A DNA stretch of 64,000 bases from NCBI RefSeq assembly GCF_030397665.1, contig NZ_JAPUBT010000007.1:186001-250000 (forward strand), given 5' to 3'. Position numbers and translations under genes: made by a program. Within the stretch, counting starts at the first letter, position 1; every line of letters starts with the position of its first letter. Below the pieces are notes generated by a model, which ran no database searches, was not told the DNA's origin, and saw only the letters and a list, made by a program, of their open reading frames with translations. Below are positions 25,879 to 34,473 of the stretch, piece by piece. Source of the stretch: Janthinobacterium sp. SUN073. GTDB lineage: Bacteria; Pseudomonadota; Gammaproteobacteria; Burkholderiales; Burkholderiaceae_D.

Positions 25879-27365
25879 TGAGCGTTGCCGTCGGTTTCGA
25901 GGGGGTTTGCAAGGATTTCGGCCCCGTGCGCGTCTTGCATGGCGTCAGTTTTACCTTGTCGCCCGGGCGCGTGTATGGCTTGCTGGGCGAAAACGGTGCC
26001 GGCAAGTCGACCCTGATGAAAATCCTCGCCGGCTACGAGAGCGTGAGCGAAGGGCAGCTGCTGATCGATGGCCAGCCCCGGCATTTCACCAGTTCGCGTG
26101 CGGCGGAAAGCGCCGGTATCGTGCTGATCCACCAGGAATTCAACCTGGCCGAGCACCTGACGGTGGCGCAAAACATGTTCCTGGGCCATGAGAAAACCCG
26201 TGGCTGGCTGCTCGACGAAGCCGCCATGCGCGAAGAAGCGTCGCGCTACCTGAAACAGGTGGGGCTGGAGGTGTCGCCCGAGACGAAAATCCGCGACCTC
26301 ATCGTCGCCGAAAAGCAGCTTGTGGAAATCGCCAAGGCCCTGTCGCGCCGCGCCCGCTTCCTGATCATGGATGAACCGACGGCCACCCTGACGTCGTCGG
26401 AGACCCAACGTTTGTTTGCCGTCATGGCGCAGCTGAAAAGCGACGGCGTCACCATTCTCTACATTTCCCACAAGCTCGACGAAGTGGAGCGCAACACGGA
26501 CGAGGTCATCGTCATGCGCGACGGGCGTTTCGTCACGCGCGAGCCGACGGCCAGCCTCACGCGCCAGCAAATGGCGAACCTGATGGTGGGGCGCGAATTG
26601 TCCGACATGTTTCCCGCGAAAGTGCCACTGGCGCCGGACGCCCCGATCCTGCTGAAGGTCGATGGCTTGAGCGTCCCCGGCTGGTCGAAAGACTTGTCGT
26701 TCGAGGTGCGCGCCGGTGAAGTGCTGGGTTTTGCGGGCCTGGTGGGCGCGGGGCGCACGGAATCGTTCGAGGCGGTGCTGGGCTTGCGCCCGCGCAGCGC
26801 GGGGCTGATCGAGCTCAATGGCCAGCCCGTGGACATCCGCACGCCCAAGCAAGCCATGCAGCACGGCATGACGTATTTGAGCGAAGACCGCAAGGGCAAG
26901 GGCTTGCACGTGAACCTGGGCTTGCGCGAAAACCTCACCATGATGACGCTGCGGCGCTATGCGCGGCCGTGGCTCGATGTCGCGGCGGAAAAAGCTGCGC
27001 TGGCCCAGGCCGTGGCTGACTTCAATATCCGCACGGGCGACCTCGACAGCCGCGCGCGCATGCTGTCGGGCGGCAATCAGCAAAAGCTGGCGCTGGCGAA
27101 ATACCTGCATTCGGACCCCCGTGTCGTCGTGCTCGATGAACCGAGCCGTGGCGTGGACGTGGGCGCCAAGCGCGACATTTACTTTTTGATCCACCGCCTG
27201 GCCGCCGAAGGGCGCGCCGTGATCGTGATTTCATCGGAACTGATCGAATTGATCGGCCTGTGCCACCGGGTCGCCGTGATGCGCGCCGGCACCCTGCAAG
27301 CCACCCTGTCTGCTGACCACCTGACCGAAGAGGAGTTGATTGCCCATGCAACCGGCACGCACTGA
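25878..27365 (+). CDS. Sugar ABC importer, ATP-binding subunit (RbsA/MglA-type)
   Basis: A 495-residue double ABC ATPase. First domain: Walker [10 protein letters not shown], Walker [11 protein letters not shown]. Second domain: altered Walker [10 protein letters not shown], signature [15 protein letters not shown] and [13 protein letters not shown]. The start is a GTG in the arrangement TAGTG, sharing one base with the lacI stop, after GAGGGA. It overlaps the permease start by 20 bases. The transporter belongs to the ribose/allose/inositol class; the substrate cannot be read from this subunit. Confidence 0.9.
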   Translation: MSVAVGFEGVCKDFGPVRVLHGVSFTLSPGRVYGLLGENGAGKSTLMKILAGYESVSEGQLLIDGQPRHFTSSRAAESAGIVLIHQEFNLAEHLTVAQNMFLGHEKTRGWLLDEAAMREEASRYLKQVGLEVSPETKIRDLIVAEKQLVEIAKALSRRARFLIMDEPTATLTSSETQRLFAVMAQLKSDGVTILYISHKLDEVERNTDEVIVMRDGRFVTREPTASLTRQQMANLMVGRELSDMFPAKVPLAPDAPILLKVDGLSVPGWSKDLSFEVRAGEVLGFAGLVGAGRTESFEAVLGLRPRSAGLIELNGQPVDIRTPKQAMQHGMTYLSEDRKGKGLHVNLGLRENLTMMTLRRYARPWLDVAAEKAALAQAVADFNIRTGDLDSRARMLSGGNQQKLALAKYLHSDPRVVVLDEPSRGVDVGAKRDIYFLIHRLAAEGRAVIVISSELIELIGLCHRVAVMRAGTLQATLSADHLTEEELIAHATGTH

Positions 27366-28356
27366 CACTACTGAAGTATCCACCGTCGCCAAGCTGGGCG
27401 CGCGCATCAAGGGCTTTGGCCCCGTGCTGGGCTTGTTATCGCTGTGCATCGCGGGCACCTTGCTCAACGGCGACTTCGCCACCTTGGACAACCTGATGAA
27501 CGTGCTCACGCGCACGGCGTTTATCGGCATCATCGCCGTGGGCATGACCTTCGTCATCATCTCCGGCGGCATCGATCTGTCGGTCGGCTCGATGGCGGCG
27601 CTGATCGCCGGCTGCATGATCTATTTCATGAATGCGCTGGCGCAAGGCGCAGGCGGCGACCTGGCACCGATCACCATGCTGGTGCTGGGCATCGCCATGG
27701 CCTTGATCCTGGGCGCCGGATTCGGCCTGATGCATGGCTTGCTCATTAGCAAGGGCAATATCGAGCCGTTCATCGTCACCCTGGGCACCCTGGGCATCTT
27801 CCGCGCCGTGCTCACTTACCTGGCCGACGGCGGTGCCCTGACCCTGGACGCCACCCTGTCCGAGCTGTACAGCCCCGTGTATTACACGAGCGTGCTGGGC
27901 GCGCCGATTCCGATCTGGATCTTTTTGTTCGTCGCGGCGGCCGGCGCCATCATTCTCAATCGCACCACCTTTGGCCGCCACGTGCAGGCGATTGGTTCCA
28001 ACGAGCAAGTGGCGCGCTATGCGGCCATCAACGTCGACAGAGTCAAGATCGCCACCTACATGCTGCTGGGCGTCTGCGTGGGCATCGCCACCGTGTTGTA
28101 CGTGCCGCGCCTGGGCTCGGCTACGCCGACGACGGGCTTGCTGTGGGAACTCGAAGCGATCGCCGCCGTCGTCGTGGGCGGCACGGCCCTGAAAGGGGGA
28201 GAAGGGCGCATCGTCGGCACCGTGATCGGCGCCATCCTGCTGTCCGTGATCAGCAATATCCTGAATTTGACCAGCATCATCAGTGTCTACCTGAATGCCG
28301 CAGTGCAAGGCGTGGTGATCATCGCCGTCGCCTTCCTGCAGCGAGGCCGCAAATAA
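27346..28356 (+). CDS. Sugar ABC importer, permease subunit (RbsC-type)
   Basis: A 336-residue RbsC-like permease with about eight or more membrane segments. Conserved loops [15 protein letters not shown] and [21 protein letters not shown] are present. I chose ATG 27346, after GAGGAG at about 10 bases, over a TTG two codons earlier. Only one permease gene is present, so the channel should be a homodimer, in contrast to the two-permease importer at 10167-12208. Confidence 0.9.
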   Translation: MQPARTDTTEVSTVAKLGARIKGFGPVLGLLSLCIAGTLLNGDFATLDNLMNVLTRTAFIGIIAVGMTFVIISGGIDLSVGSMAALIAGCMIYFMNALAQGAGGDLAPITMLVLGIAMALILGAGFGLMHGLLISKGNIEPFIVTLGTLGIFRAVLTYLADGGALTLDATLSELYSPVYYTSVLGAPIPIWIFLFVAAAGAIILNRTTFGRHVQAIGSNEQVARYAAINVDRVKIATYMLLGVCVGIATVLYVPRLGSATPTTGLLWELEAIAAVVVGGTALKGGEGRIVGTVIGAILLSVISNILNLTSIISVYLNAAVQGVVIIAVAFLQRGRK

Positions 28357-28417
28357 AAACACAGCGGCGTTCTGAAAGGGCGGCCACCGGGCGCCCACAA
28401 CCTTGGAGGAGAGCAGC

Positions 28418-29389
28418 ATGAAGAGCTTTAGACGGGTAGCAGGGGTAGCAGGGATGGCAGTGCTGGTGATGCAGGCGTGGGCGATGGGGCCGGCGCAGGC
28501 GGCGGAGAAGCTGGTCGTCGGCGTGGCCATTCCCACGGCCACGCACAGTTTCACGTCCGGCATCGTGTGGTGGGCGAACCAGGCCAAGGCGGAGCTGGAA
28601 AAAGCCCATCCGGGCTTGAAAATCATCGTCAAGACGGCCGCCACGGCGCCCGAGCAGGCGAACCAGTTGCAGGACATGTTGACGGTGAACAAGATCAACA
28701 CCCTGGTGATCTTCCCCATCGAGTCGGCCTCGCTGACGCAGCCCGTGGCGCAAGTGAAAAACAAGGGCGTGTACGTGACCGTGGTGGACCGCGGCTTGAC
28801 GAACACGCAGGCGCAGGATGCGTACATTGCGGGCGACAATACGGCGTTTGGCAAGCTGCCGGCCGAGTACCTGGCGAAGAGCCTGAATGGCAAGGGCAAT
28901 ATCGTCGTGCTGCGCGGCATGCCGACCACCCTGGACAACGAGCGCTTTGACGCGTTTTCTGCCGTCATGAAAGGCCATCCCGACATCAAGGTGCTCGACG
29001 CCAAGTACGGCAACTGGAACCGCGACGATGCCTTCAAGGTCATGCAGGATTATCTGACCCGCTTCAAGCAGATCGACGCCGTCTGGGCCGCCGATGACGA
29101 CATGGCCATCGGCGTGCAAAAAGCCATCGCGCAAGCCAAGCGCACGGACATCAAGCAAGTGTTCGGCGGCGCGGGCGCGAAGGGCGCGGTGAAAAAGATC
29201 ATGGACGGTTCCGACCCGCTGATCGTGGCCGACGTGTCGTACTCGCCCAAGTTCATGTACGACGCCATCAAGCTGACGACGGAAGCGCGCCTGAAAGGTG
29301 ATAAATTGCCGGCCAACACGATCATCCCCTCGGTGCTGATCACGCGCGAGAACGCCAAGCAGTTTTACTTTCCGAACTCGCCTTTTTAA
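28418..29389 (+). CDS. Periplasmic sugar/polyol-binding protein
   Basis: A 323-residue binding protein of the ribose/inositol class (PBP type 1). A signal peptide (MKSFRRVAGVAG...AWAMGPAQA) precedes EKLVVGVAIPTATHSFTSGIVWW; INTLVIFPIESASL, YIAGDNTAFG and AVWAADDDMAIGVQKAI are typical ligand-pocket and hinge stretches. ATG 28418 follows a strong ribosome site (TTGGAGGAG). It comes after the ATPase and permease genes, then a palindromic repeat separates it from the catabolic genes. The ligand is unknown. Confidence 0.88.
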   Translation: MKSFRRVAGVAGMAVLVMQAWAMGPAQAAEKLVVGVAIPTATHSFTSGIVWWANQAKAELEKAHPGLKIIVKTAATAPEQANQLQDMLTVNKINTLVIFPIESASLTQPVAQVKNKGVYVTVVDRGLTNTQAQDAYIAGDNTAFGKLPAEYLAKSLNGKGNIVVLRGMPTTLDNERFDAFSAVMKGHPDIKVLDAKYGNWNRDDAFKVMQDYLTRFKQIDAVWAADDDMAIGVQKAIAQAKRTDIKQVFGGAGAKGAVKKIMDGSDPLIVADVSYSPKFMYDAIKLTTEARLKGDKLPANTIIPSVLITRENAKQFYFPNSPF

Positions 29390-29393
29390 CGAC

Positions 29394-29454
29394 ACCCCAA
29401 AGCAAGGGCTGGGGTCGTACCCTCAGGGTACGACCCCGGGTTTCGGTTTGGGTT
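29394..29454. repeat. GGGGTCGTACCC palindromic repeat, copy 3
   Basis: Core at 29411-29437, identical to copy 1 over the whole palindrome, with outer CCCCAA and TTGGGTT boxes. It lies inside an operon, between the binding-protein stop and the isomerase start, so its hairpin may uncouple expression of uptake and catabolic genes. Confidence 0.88.
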
Positions 29455-29468
29455 AACAGGACATTGAC

Positions 29469-30521
29469 ATGAAAACCATCCAGGGCCCGGCCATCTTCCT
29501 GGCCCAGTTTCTCGGCGACGAGCCGCCGTTCGACTCGCTCGAGCACCTGGCGCAGTGGGCGGCCGGCCTCGGTTACAAGGGCTTGCAGCTGCCCACGGCG
29601 CCACGTCTGTTCGACCTGGAACAAGCGGCCAATAGCCAGCAGTACTGCGACGATGTGAAAGCCCTGCTGGCGCGCCACGGCTTGCAGGTAACGGAATTGT
29701 CGACGCATTTGCAAGGCCAGCTGATCGCCGTGCATCCCGCCTACGACGCGTTGTTCGACGGCTTTGCACCCGAGCACGTGCGTGGCGACTCGGCTGCCCG
29801 CACGGCCTGGGCCACGCAGCAATTGCTGTGGGCGGCCAGCGCCTCGCAGCGCCTGGGTTTGCAGGCGCACGTGACGTTTTCCGGCGCGCTGGCCTGGCCG
29901 TATTTGTATCCGTGGCCGCAACGCCCCGCCGGCCTGGTGGAAACGGCATTCGCGGAACTGGCGAAACGCTGGCTGCCCATCCTCGATGCCTTCGATGCGG
30001 CTGGCGTGGACCTCTGCTATGAACTGCATCCGGGCGAGGATTTGCACGATGGCGTGACCTTCGAGCGCTTCCTGGCCGCCGTCAGCGATCACCCGCGCGC
30101 CTCGATCTTGTACGACCCCAGCCACTTCGTGCTGCAGCAGCTCGATTACCTGGCTTTCATTGACATTTATCATGCGCGCATCAAGGCGTTTCATGTGAAA
30201 GATGCGGAATTCCGGCCGAACGGGCGCCAGGGCGTGTATGGCGGCTATGGCGACTGGCAAGACCGGGCCGGGCGCTTCCGCTCGCTGGGCGATGGGCAGA
30301 TCGATTTCAAGGCCATCTTTTCCAAGCTGGCGCAGTACGATTTCCCCGGCTGGGCCGTGCTGGAATGGGAATGCTGCCTGAAACACCCGGAAGATGGCGC
30401 GGCCGAAGGGGCGCGTTTCATCCGCGAACACATCATCCACGTGGCCGAGCACGCGTTCGACGATTTCGCGGGCAGCGCGGTTGACCAGGATCAAATCCAT
30501 CACTTGCTTGGCTTGAAATAG
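29469..30521 (+). CDS. Sugar phosphate isomerase/epimerase family protein (xylose isomerase-like TIM barrel)
   Basis: A 350-residue AP-endonuclease-2/xylose-isomerase-like barrel. Metal-site residues are recognisable in YELHPGED, ILYDPSHF, IKAFHVKDAEF and AVLEWECC. Such proteins isomerise, epimerise or dehydrate sugars and inositols. It is directly followed by a Gfo/Idh/MocA dehydrogenase, a very common pairing in which an oxidised sugar is then epimerised or dehydrated. The insert YGGYGDWQDRAGRFRSLGDGQIDF is found in the longer members of the family. AGGACATTGAC precedes the ATG. Substrate unknown. Confidence 0.82.
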   Translation: MKTIQGPAIFLAQFLGDEPPFDSLEHLAQWAAGLGYKGLQLPTAPRLFDLEQAANSQQYCDDVKALLARHGLQVTELSTHLQGQLIAVHPAYDALFDGFAPEHVRGDSAARTAWATQQLLWAASASQRLGLQAHVTFSGALAWPYLYPWPQRPAGLVETAFAELAKRWLPILDAFDAAGVDLCYELHPGEDLHDGVTFERFLAAVSDHPRASILYDPSHFVLQQLDYLAFIDIYHARIKAFHVKDAEFRPNGRQGVYGGYGDWQDRAGRFRSLGDGQIDFKAIFSKLAQYDFPGWAVLEWECCLKHPEDGAAEGARFIREHIIHVAEHAFDDFAGSAVDQDQIHHLLGLK

Positions 30522-30530
30522 GGAGACGAC

Positions 30531-31682
30531 ATGCAGCGACGGATACGCTTGGGCATGGTAGGGGGCGGGCAGGGCGCGTTCATCGGCGCCGTGCACCGCA
30601 TCGCGGCGCGCATCGACGACCAGTACGAGCTGGTGGCGGGCGCCCTGTCGTCCGACCCGCAGCGCGCGCGCGACAGCGGCGCCGCGCTGCACCTGGCGCC
30701 GGAGCGCTGCTACAGCGATTACCGCGCCATGGCGCAGGCCGAGGCTGCCAGGGCGGACGGCATCGAGGCCGTGGCCATCGTCACGCCGAACCATTTACAT
30801 GCGCCCGTCGCCACGGCCTTCCTGGAGGCGGGCATCCACGTGATCTGCGACAAGCCGCTGGGCATCTCGCTGGCGGAGGGCCGGGCGCTGGCGGCGCTGG
30901 CGCAACGTCAGAACCTGCTGTTTGCGCTCACGCATACCTACAGCGGTTATCCCTTGCTGCGCCATGCGAAAGCCATGGTCGAGACGGGCGAGATCGGCGA
31001 GCTGCGCCTCGTGCAAGTCGAGTATTCGCAGGATTGGCTGGCCGACGCGATCGCGGCCGGCGGCATGAACGAGGGTAACTGGCATAACGACCCGCACAAG
31101 GCCGGTCCCGGCGGCACCCTGCTCGACGTGGGCTTGCACGCGTATCACCTGGCGCAGTTCGTCAGCGGACTGACGCCGCATGCCGTGCTGGCGGAGCTGT
31201 CGACCTTTGTTCCGCACCGTACCCTGGACGACCACGTGCAGGTGATGCTGCGCTATGCGAATGGCGCCAAGGGAACCCTGTGGGCCAGCCAGGTGGCGAC
31301 GGGCTGCGAAAACACGGTGCGCCTGCGCTTGTTCGGCAGCAAGGCGCAGCTGGACTTTGACCAGGAACAGCCGAACGCGCTGTGGTGTACGCCGCAGGGC
31401 GGTAACCGCCATCTGCTGCGCCCGGGCCGGGTCGACAGTGCGGCCGCGCGCCACGCCACGCGCGTGCCGGCCGGCCATCCGGAAGGTTATTTGGAAGCGT
31501 TCGCCCAGTTGTACCTGGATGCGGCCCTGGCCATCCGCGCCCTGCAAGCGGGCTTGCCCGTGCCGGAGGCGGCCCGCTGGCTGCCGACGGTGGCCGATGG
31601 CGTGGCGGGCCTGGCCTTTGCCGAGGCCGTGCTGCGCAGCCATGCGGCTGGCGCGAGCTGGACCACGCTGGCGGACTGTTAA
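30531..31682 (+). CDS. Gfo/Idh/MocA-family NAD(P)-dependent dehydrogenase
   Basis: A 383-residue oxidoreductase. The nucleotide-binding motif is GMVGGGQGAFIG near the N terminus; the family EKP-type motif appears as CDKPLG (with IVTPNHLHAPVATAFLEAG before it), and HNDPHKAGPGGTLLDVGLHAYHLAQF holds the catalytic D-x3-H segment. It would oxidise a sugar, inositol or keto-glycoside. It follows the isomerase by 9 bases with a GGGAGACGAC ribosome site and is expected to act in the same pathway on the substrate of the upstream importer. Confidence 0.85.
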   Translation: MQRRIRLGMVGGGQGAFIGAVHRIAARIDDQYELVAGALSSDPQRARDSGAALHLAPERCYSDYRAMAQAEAARADGIEAVAIVTPNHLHAPVATAFLEAGIHVICDKPLGISLAEGRALAALAQRQNLLFALTHTYSGYPLLRHAKAMVETGEIGELRLVQVEYSQDWLADAIAAGGMNEGNWHNDPHKAGPGGTLLDVGLHAYHLAQFVSGLTPHAVLAELSTFVPHRTLDDHVQVMLRYANGAKGTLWASQVATGCENTVRLRLFGSKAQLDFDQEQPNALWCTPQGGNRHLLRPGRVDSAAARHATRVPAGHPEGYLEAFAQLYLDAALAIRALQAGLPVPEAARWLPTVADGVAGLAFAEAVLRSHAAGASWTTLADC

Positions 31683-31691
31683 ACTGGGCGC

Positions 31692-31988
31692 ATGAGCGCG
31701 CCTCCCTTTACCATCACCATCGTCCCGCAAGGCTGGCAATTCCCGGCCGATGCGGGCAGCACCATCCTGGCTGCCGCCGAGCTGGCCGGTATTCGCCTGC
31801 TCAGTTCCTGCCGCAACGGCACCTGCCGCACCTGTCTGTGCCACATGCCCGAAGGAAAAATCCGCTACACGGTGGACTGGCCCGGTATCAGTCCCGATGA
31901 GCGGCTAGACGGCTACATCCTGCCCTGCGTGGCCGTGGCGGACAGCGATCTCACCATCCAGGCGCGCGCCGTACGCACGGGCAATTAA
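31692..31988 (+). CDS. [2Fe-2S] plant-type ferredoxin-like protein
   Basis: A 98-residue single-domain ferredoxin. The four cluster ligands are Cys40, Cys45, Cys48 (SSCRNGTCRTC) and Cys79 (ILPCVAVA), the plant-type C-x4-C-x2-C-x(n)-C spacing; an extra Cys50 is adjacent. It would carry single electrons to an oxygenase or reductase. It lies 9 bases after the dehydrogenase gene but the visible ribosome site is weak, and no electron partner is next to it, so its link to the sugar operon is uncertain. Confidence 0.85.
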   Translation: MSAPPFTITIVPQGWQFPADAGSTILAAAELAGIRLLSSCRNGTCRTCLCHMPEGKIRYTVDWPGISPDERLDGYILPCVAVADSDLTIQARAVRTGN

Positions 31989-31989
31989 T

Positions 31990-32301
31990 TCACGACGGCT
32001 TGCCACCCTTCAGCCGCTGCAGCAGCGCGTCCACGCTGTCGCTCACGGGCAAGCCGTGGCGGCGCAGCAGTTGCACGTGCAGCACCAGGTTTTCCAGCAC
32101 CAGCTTGGCCGCCACGGCCAGCAGGGCCAGGTTACGATCTTCCGGGCTGAAACTTTCCATGGCATCGGCCATCTCGCACAGGTGGTTGGCGATCAGTCCG
32201 CGCAATTCCTGCTCGTCGAAAGGCAGGTCGGCAAAATCGATGGGATCGGCCACTTCCACTTCCTGCATCAGCACCGCTAGTTCTTCCGGGGTAATCGTCA
32301 T
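31990..32301 (-). CDS. Small hypothetical protein
   Basis: A 103-residue acidic, mainly helical protein (ITPEELAVLMQEVEVADPIDFADLPFDEQELRGLI). A very good ribosome site (AAGGAGGCCAGGC) before the ATG supports it as real. It ends 1 base from the convergent ferredoxin gene. No family was recognised. Confidence 0.65.
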   Translation of the reverse strand: MTITPEELAVLMQEVEVADPIDFADLPFDEQELRGLIANHLCEMADAMESFSPEDRNLALLAVAAKLVLENLVLHVQLLRRHGLPVSDSVDALLQRLKGGKPS

Positions 32302-32393
32302 GCCTGGCCTCCTTGTGTGCTTGCCTCTATTTTAATTGTATTGGCCGCACAGCGGACTAGAATGAGTCGAGGCCGACGACGTCGAAGGGCAGC

Positions 32394-32663
32394 ATGGCGC
32401 ATCTGCATTTTACCCAGCAACTGGCACGTTTCCTGGACGCTCCCACCGTGGACGTGGCCGCGCCACGCCTGCGCGCCGCCTTGGATGCCGCGTTTGCGCA
32501 GCAGCCGCGCCTGCGTGGCTATGTGCTCGACGAGCAGGGCGCGTTGCGCCCCAACGTGGTGATCTTCATCGATGGCGCGCGCTGCCGCGAGCGGCGCGTG
32601 CTGGACGACGTCTTGCGGCCCGACAGCCAGGTGTATATTTTGCAGGCACTTTCCGGAGGTTGA
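32394..32663 (+). CDS. MoaD/ThiS-family ubiquitin-like protein
   Basis: An 89-residue beta-grasp protein ending in Gly-Gly (QALSGG), the hallmark of sulfur-carrier proteins that are activated by adenylation at the C terminus. Segments HFTQQLARFLD and VVIFIDGARCRE fit the fold. The ATG follows AGGGCAGC. The BNR-propeller gene starts 1 base after its stop. MoaD-like genes next to such propellers recur in bacteria, but no molybdopterin, thiamine or E1-like gene is nearby, so the role is open. Confidence 0.8.
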   Translation: MAHLHFTQQLARFLDAPTVDVAAPRLRAALDAAFAQQPRLRGYVLDEQGALRPNVVIFIDGARCRERRVLDDVLRPDSQVYILQALSGG

Positions 32664-32664
32664 C

Positions 32665-33762
32665 ATGAGCCAACGCGCGTATCTCGGCACCCGCAAGGGG
32701 CTGTTCCAGTTCGATGTCGATGCGGCCGACGCCTGGCAGCTGGCGCTGGTGCAGTTTGCCGGCGACCCCGTCTCCATGCTGCTGCACGATGGCCGTGACG
32801 GCGCCCTGTACGCGGCCCTGAACCTTGGGCACTTCGGCGCCAAGCTGCACCGCCTGGACAGGGACAGTTCCACATGGCAAGAGATCGCCGTGCCCGCCTA
32901 TCCCGCCAAGCCGGAAGACAGCGGCGATACGGTGGACTGGACCTTGCGGCAGATCTGGTCGCTGGCGGCCGGCGGCGCGGACCAGCCCGGCGTGCTGTGG
33001 GCGGGCACCCTGCCTGGCGGCCTGTTCCGCTCAAGCGACCGCGGCGACAGCTGGCAGCTGGTCGAGTCCTTGTGGCACGTGCCGCAGCGGGCGCAATGGT
33101 TTGGCGGCGGCTATGACGTGCCCGGCATCCACAGCATTTGCGTCGATCCGCGCGACAGCAGCAAGGTGCTGGTCGGCGTGTCCTGCGGCGGCGTCTGGCA
33201 AACGCGCGATGGCGGCGCCAGCTGGGCCTTGAGCGCGACGGGCATGCGCGCCGACTACATGCCGCCCGAGCTCGATGAAAACGAAGCCGTGCAAGACCCG
33301 CACCGCATCGTGCGCAGCGCCGGCACGCCGGACGCGCTGTGGTGCCAGCACCATAACGGCATCTGGCGCTCGCAGGACGCGGGCTGGCACTGGCAGGAAG
33401 TCACCACGGCGCCGCTGTCGCATTTCGGCTTTGCCGTGGCCGTGCATCCGCGCGATGGCGACACGGCCTGGTTCGTGCCCGCGCAGGCGGACGTGTTGCG
33501 CATTCCGCTGGACGGCGCGCTGGCCGTGACGCGCACGCGCGATGGTGGCAAGACGTTTGAGGTGTTGCGCGCGGGATTGCCGCAGCAGCATTGCTACGAC
33601 CTGATCTACCGCCATGGGCTGGCGCTGGCCGACGATGGGCGCGGTTTATTGATGGCGTCGACGACGGGCGGCGCCTGGTATTCGAGTGACGAGGGCGAGC
33701 ATTGGCAGACCATCTCTGCCCACTTGCCGCCCGTTTATGCCGTCTGTTTTGCCACGCCGTAG
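32665..33762 (+). CDS. BNR/WD40-like beta-propeller protein (exo-sialidase-like fold)
   Basis: A 365-residue protein with several BNR-like Asp-box repeats: SSDRGDSWQL, TRDGGASWAL, SQDAGWHWQE, TRDGGKTFEV and SSDEGEHWQT. These form a six- or seven-bladed propeller. No signal peptide is seen, so it is probably cytoplasmic. It lacks obvious sialidase catalytic motifs (for example the FRIP arginine region), so a binding or scaffold role is as likely as hydrolysis. ATG 32665 follows CCGGAGG and is coupled to the MoaD-like gene. Its 3' end overlaps the convergent tetR gene by 28 bases. Confidence 0.78.
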   Translation: MSQRAYLGTRKGLFQFDVDAADAWQLALVQFAGDPVSMLLHDGRDGALYAALNLGHFGAKLHRLDRDSSTWQEIAVPAYPAKPEDSGDTVDWTLRQIWSLAAGGADQPGVLWAGTLPGGLFRSSDRGDSWQLVESLWHVPQRAQWFGGGYDVPGIHSICVDPRDSSKVLVGVSCGGVWQTRDGGASWALSATGMRADYMPPELDENEAVQDPHRIVRSAGTPDALWCQHHNGIWRSQDAGWHWQEVTTAPLSHFGFAVAVHPRDGDTAWFVPAQADVLRIPLDGALAVTRTRDGGKTFEVLRAGLPQQHCYDLIYRHGLALADDGRGLLMASTTGGAWYSSDEGEHWQTISAHLPPVYAVCFATP

Positions 33763-34358
33763 TAGCACAGGAAGATATCGACGGCCAGTTCCGCCACTTC
33801 GCGCCGGCGTGCCGGGCCCAGCAGAGGCTCACCCAGGGTGATCTGTGGCCAGAATGCAAAGGTTTTTAAAGGCGACATCAGCAGGTGCGCCACTTCCACC
33901 GTCTCGCCCGCCTTGATGCGCCCATCTTGCTGCGCCGCGCGGATCCAGAGATACAGGCCCGTTTCCTTTTCATTCAGGCGCGCCACCATCGCTTGCGCGC
34001 GCGTGGGCGAGTGGATGGTTTCGCCAAAGATCACGCGCGCCAGGTCGATGAATGCCGGGTCGCACAGCAAACCCATTTTCTGCTCGACCAGGGCCAGCAC
34101 CTGCGGGCGCAGCGGCTGGTCCGCAAGATAGGGCACGGCGGGCTGGGCCACGCTGCTTTCCCACATGCGCCGCAGGATTTCCGCGAACAGTTCGTCCTTG
34201 CTGGGGAAATGGTTGTACACGGTGCGCTTGGAAACGGCGGCCGTGGCGGCGATCCTGTCCATGCTGGTCGCGTCAAAACCGTGCTCGCGGAACTCGGCGA
34301 TGGCGGCATCGACGATGGCGACGCGCTTGCGGTCGGTGAGGCGTTGCGGTGCGGCCAT
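33735..34358 (-). CDS. TetR-family transcriptional regulator
   Basis: A 207-residue TetR regulator: helix-turn-helix IVDAAIAEFREHGFDATSMDRIAATAAVSKRTVYNHFPSKDELFAEIL at residues ~12-58, then a ligand domain of the AcrR C-terminal type. The frame is open far upstream but the ATG at 34358, with AAAGGAGATTTC before it, gives the normal length. It is divergent from the metallo-hydrolase gene, and a 15-base dyad lies over that gene's promoter. It probably represses its neighbour. Confidence 0.88.
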   Translation of the reverse strand: MAAPQRLTDRKRVAIVDAAIAEFREHGFDATSMDRIAATAAVSKRTVYNHFPSKDELFAEILRRMWESSVAQPAVPYLADQPLRPQVLALVEQKMGLLCDPAFIDLARVIFGETIHSPTRAQAMVARLNEKETGLYLWIRAAQQDGRIKAGETVEVAHLLMSPLKTFAFWPQITLGEPLLGPARRREVAELAVDIFLCYYGVAKQTA

Positions 34359-34400
34359 GGCGGGAAATCTCCTTTGAAAACAATATTTTACACCTCCTGG

Positions 34401-34436
34401 TTTACTTTGCCAGAAATAGGAACTACACTGTGTAGT
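34401..34436 (+). promoter_or_regulatory. Promoter of the metallo-hydrolase gene with TetR-type operator
   Basis: A weak -35 (TTTACT, 34401-34406), 17 bases and a -10 (TACACT, 34424-34429) are overlapped by the dyad ACTACAC-T-GTGTAGT (34422-34436). A TetR dimer bound there would block RNA polymerase. Confidence 0.65.
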
Positions 34437-34473
34437 GTAATTTAATCCTTGTGTTTTATAGACCGGATCGCAT

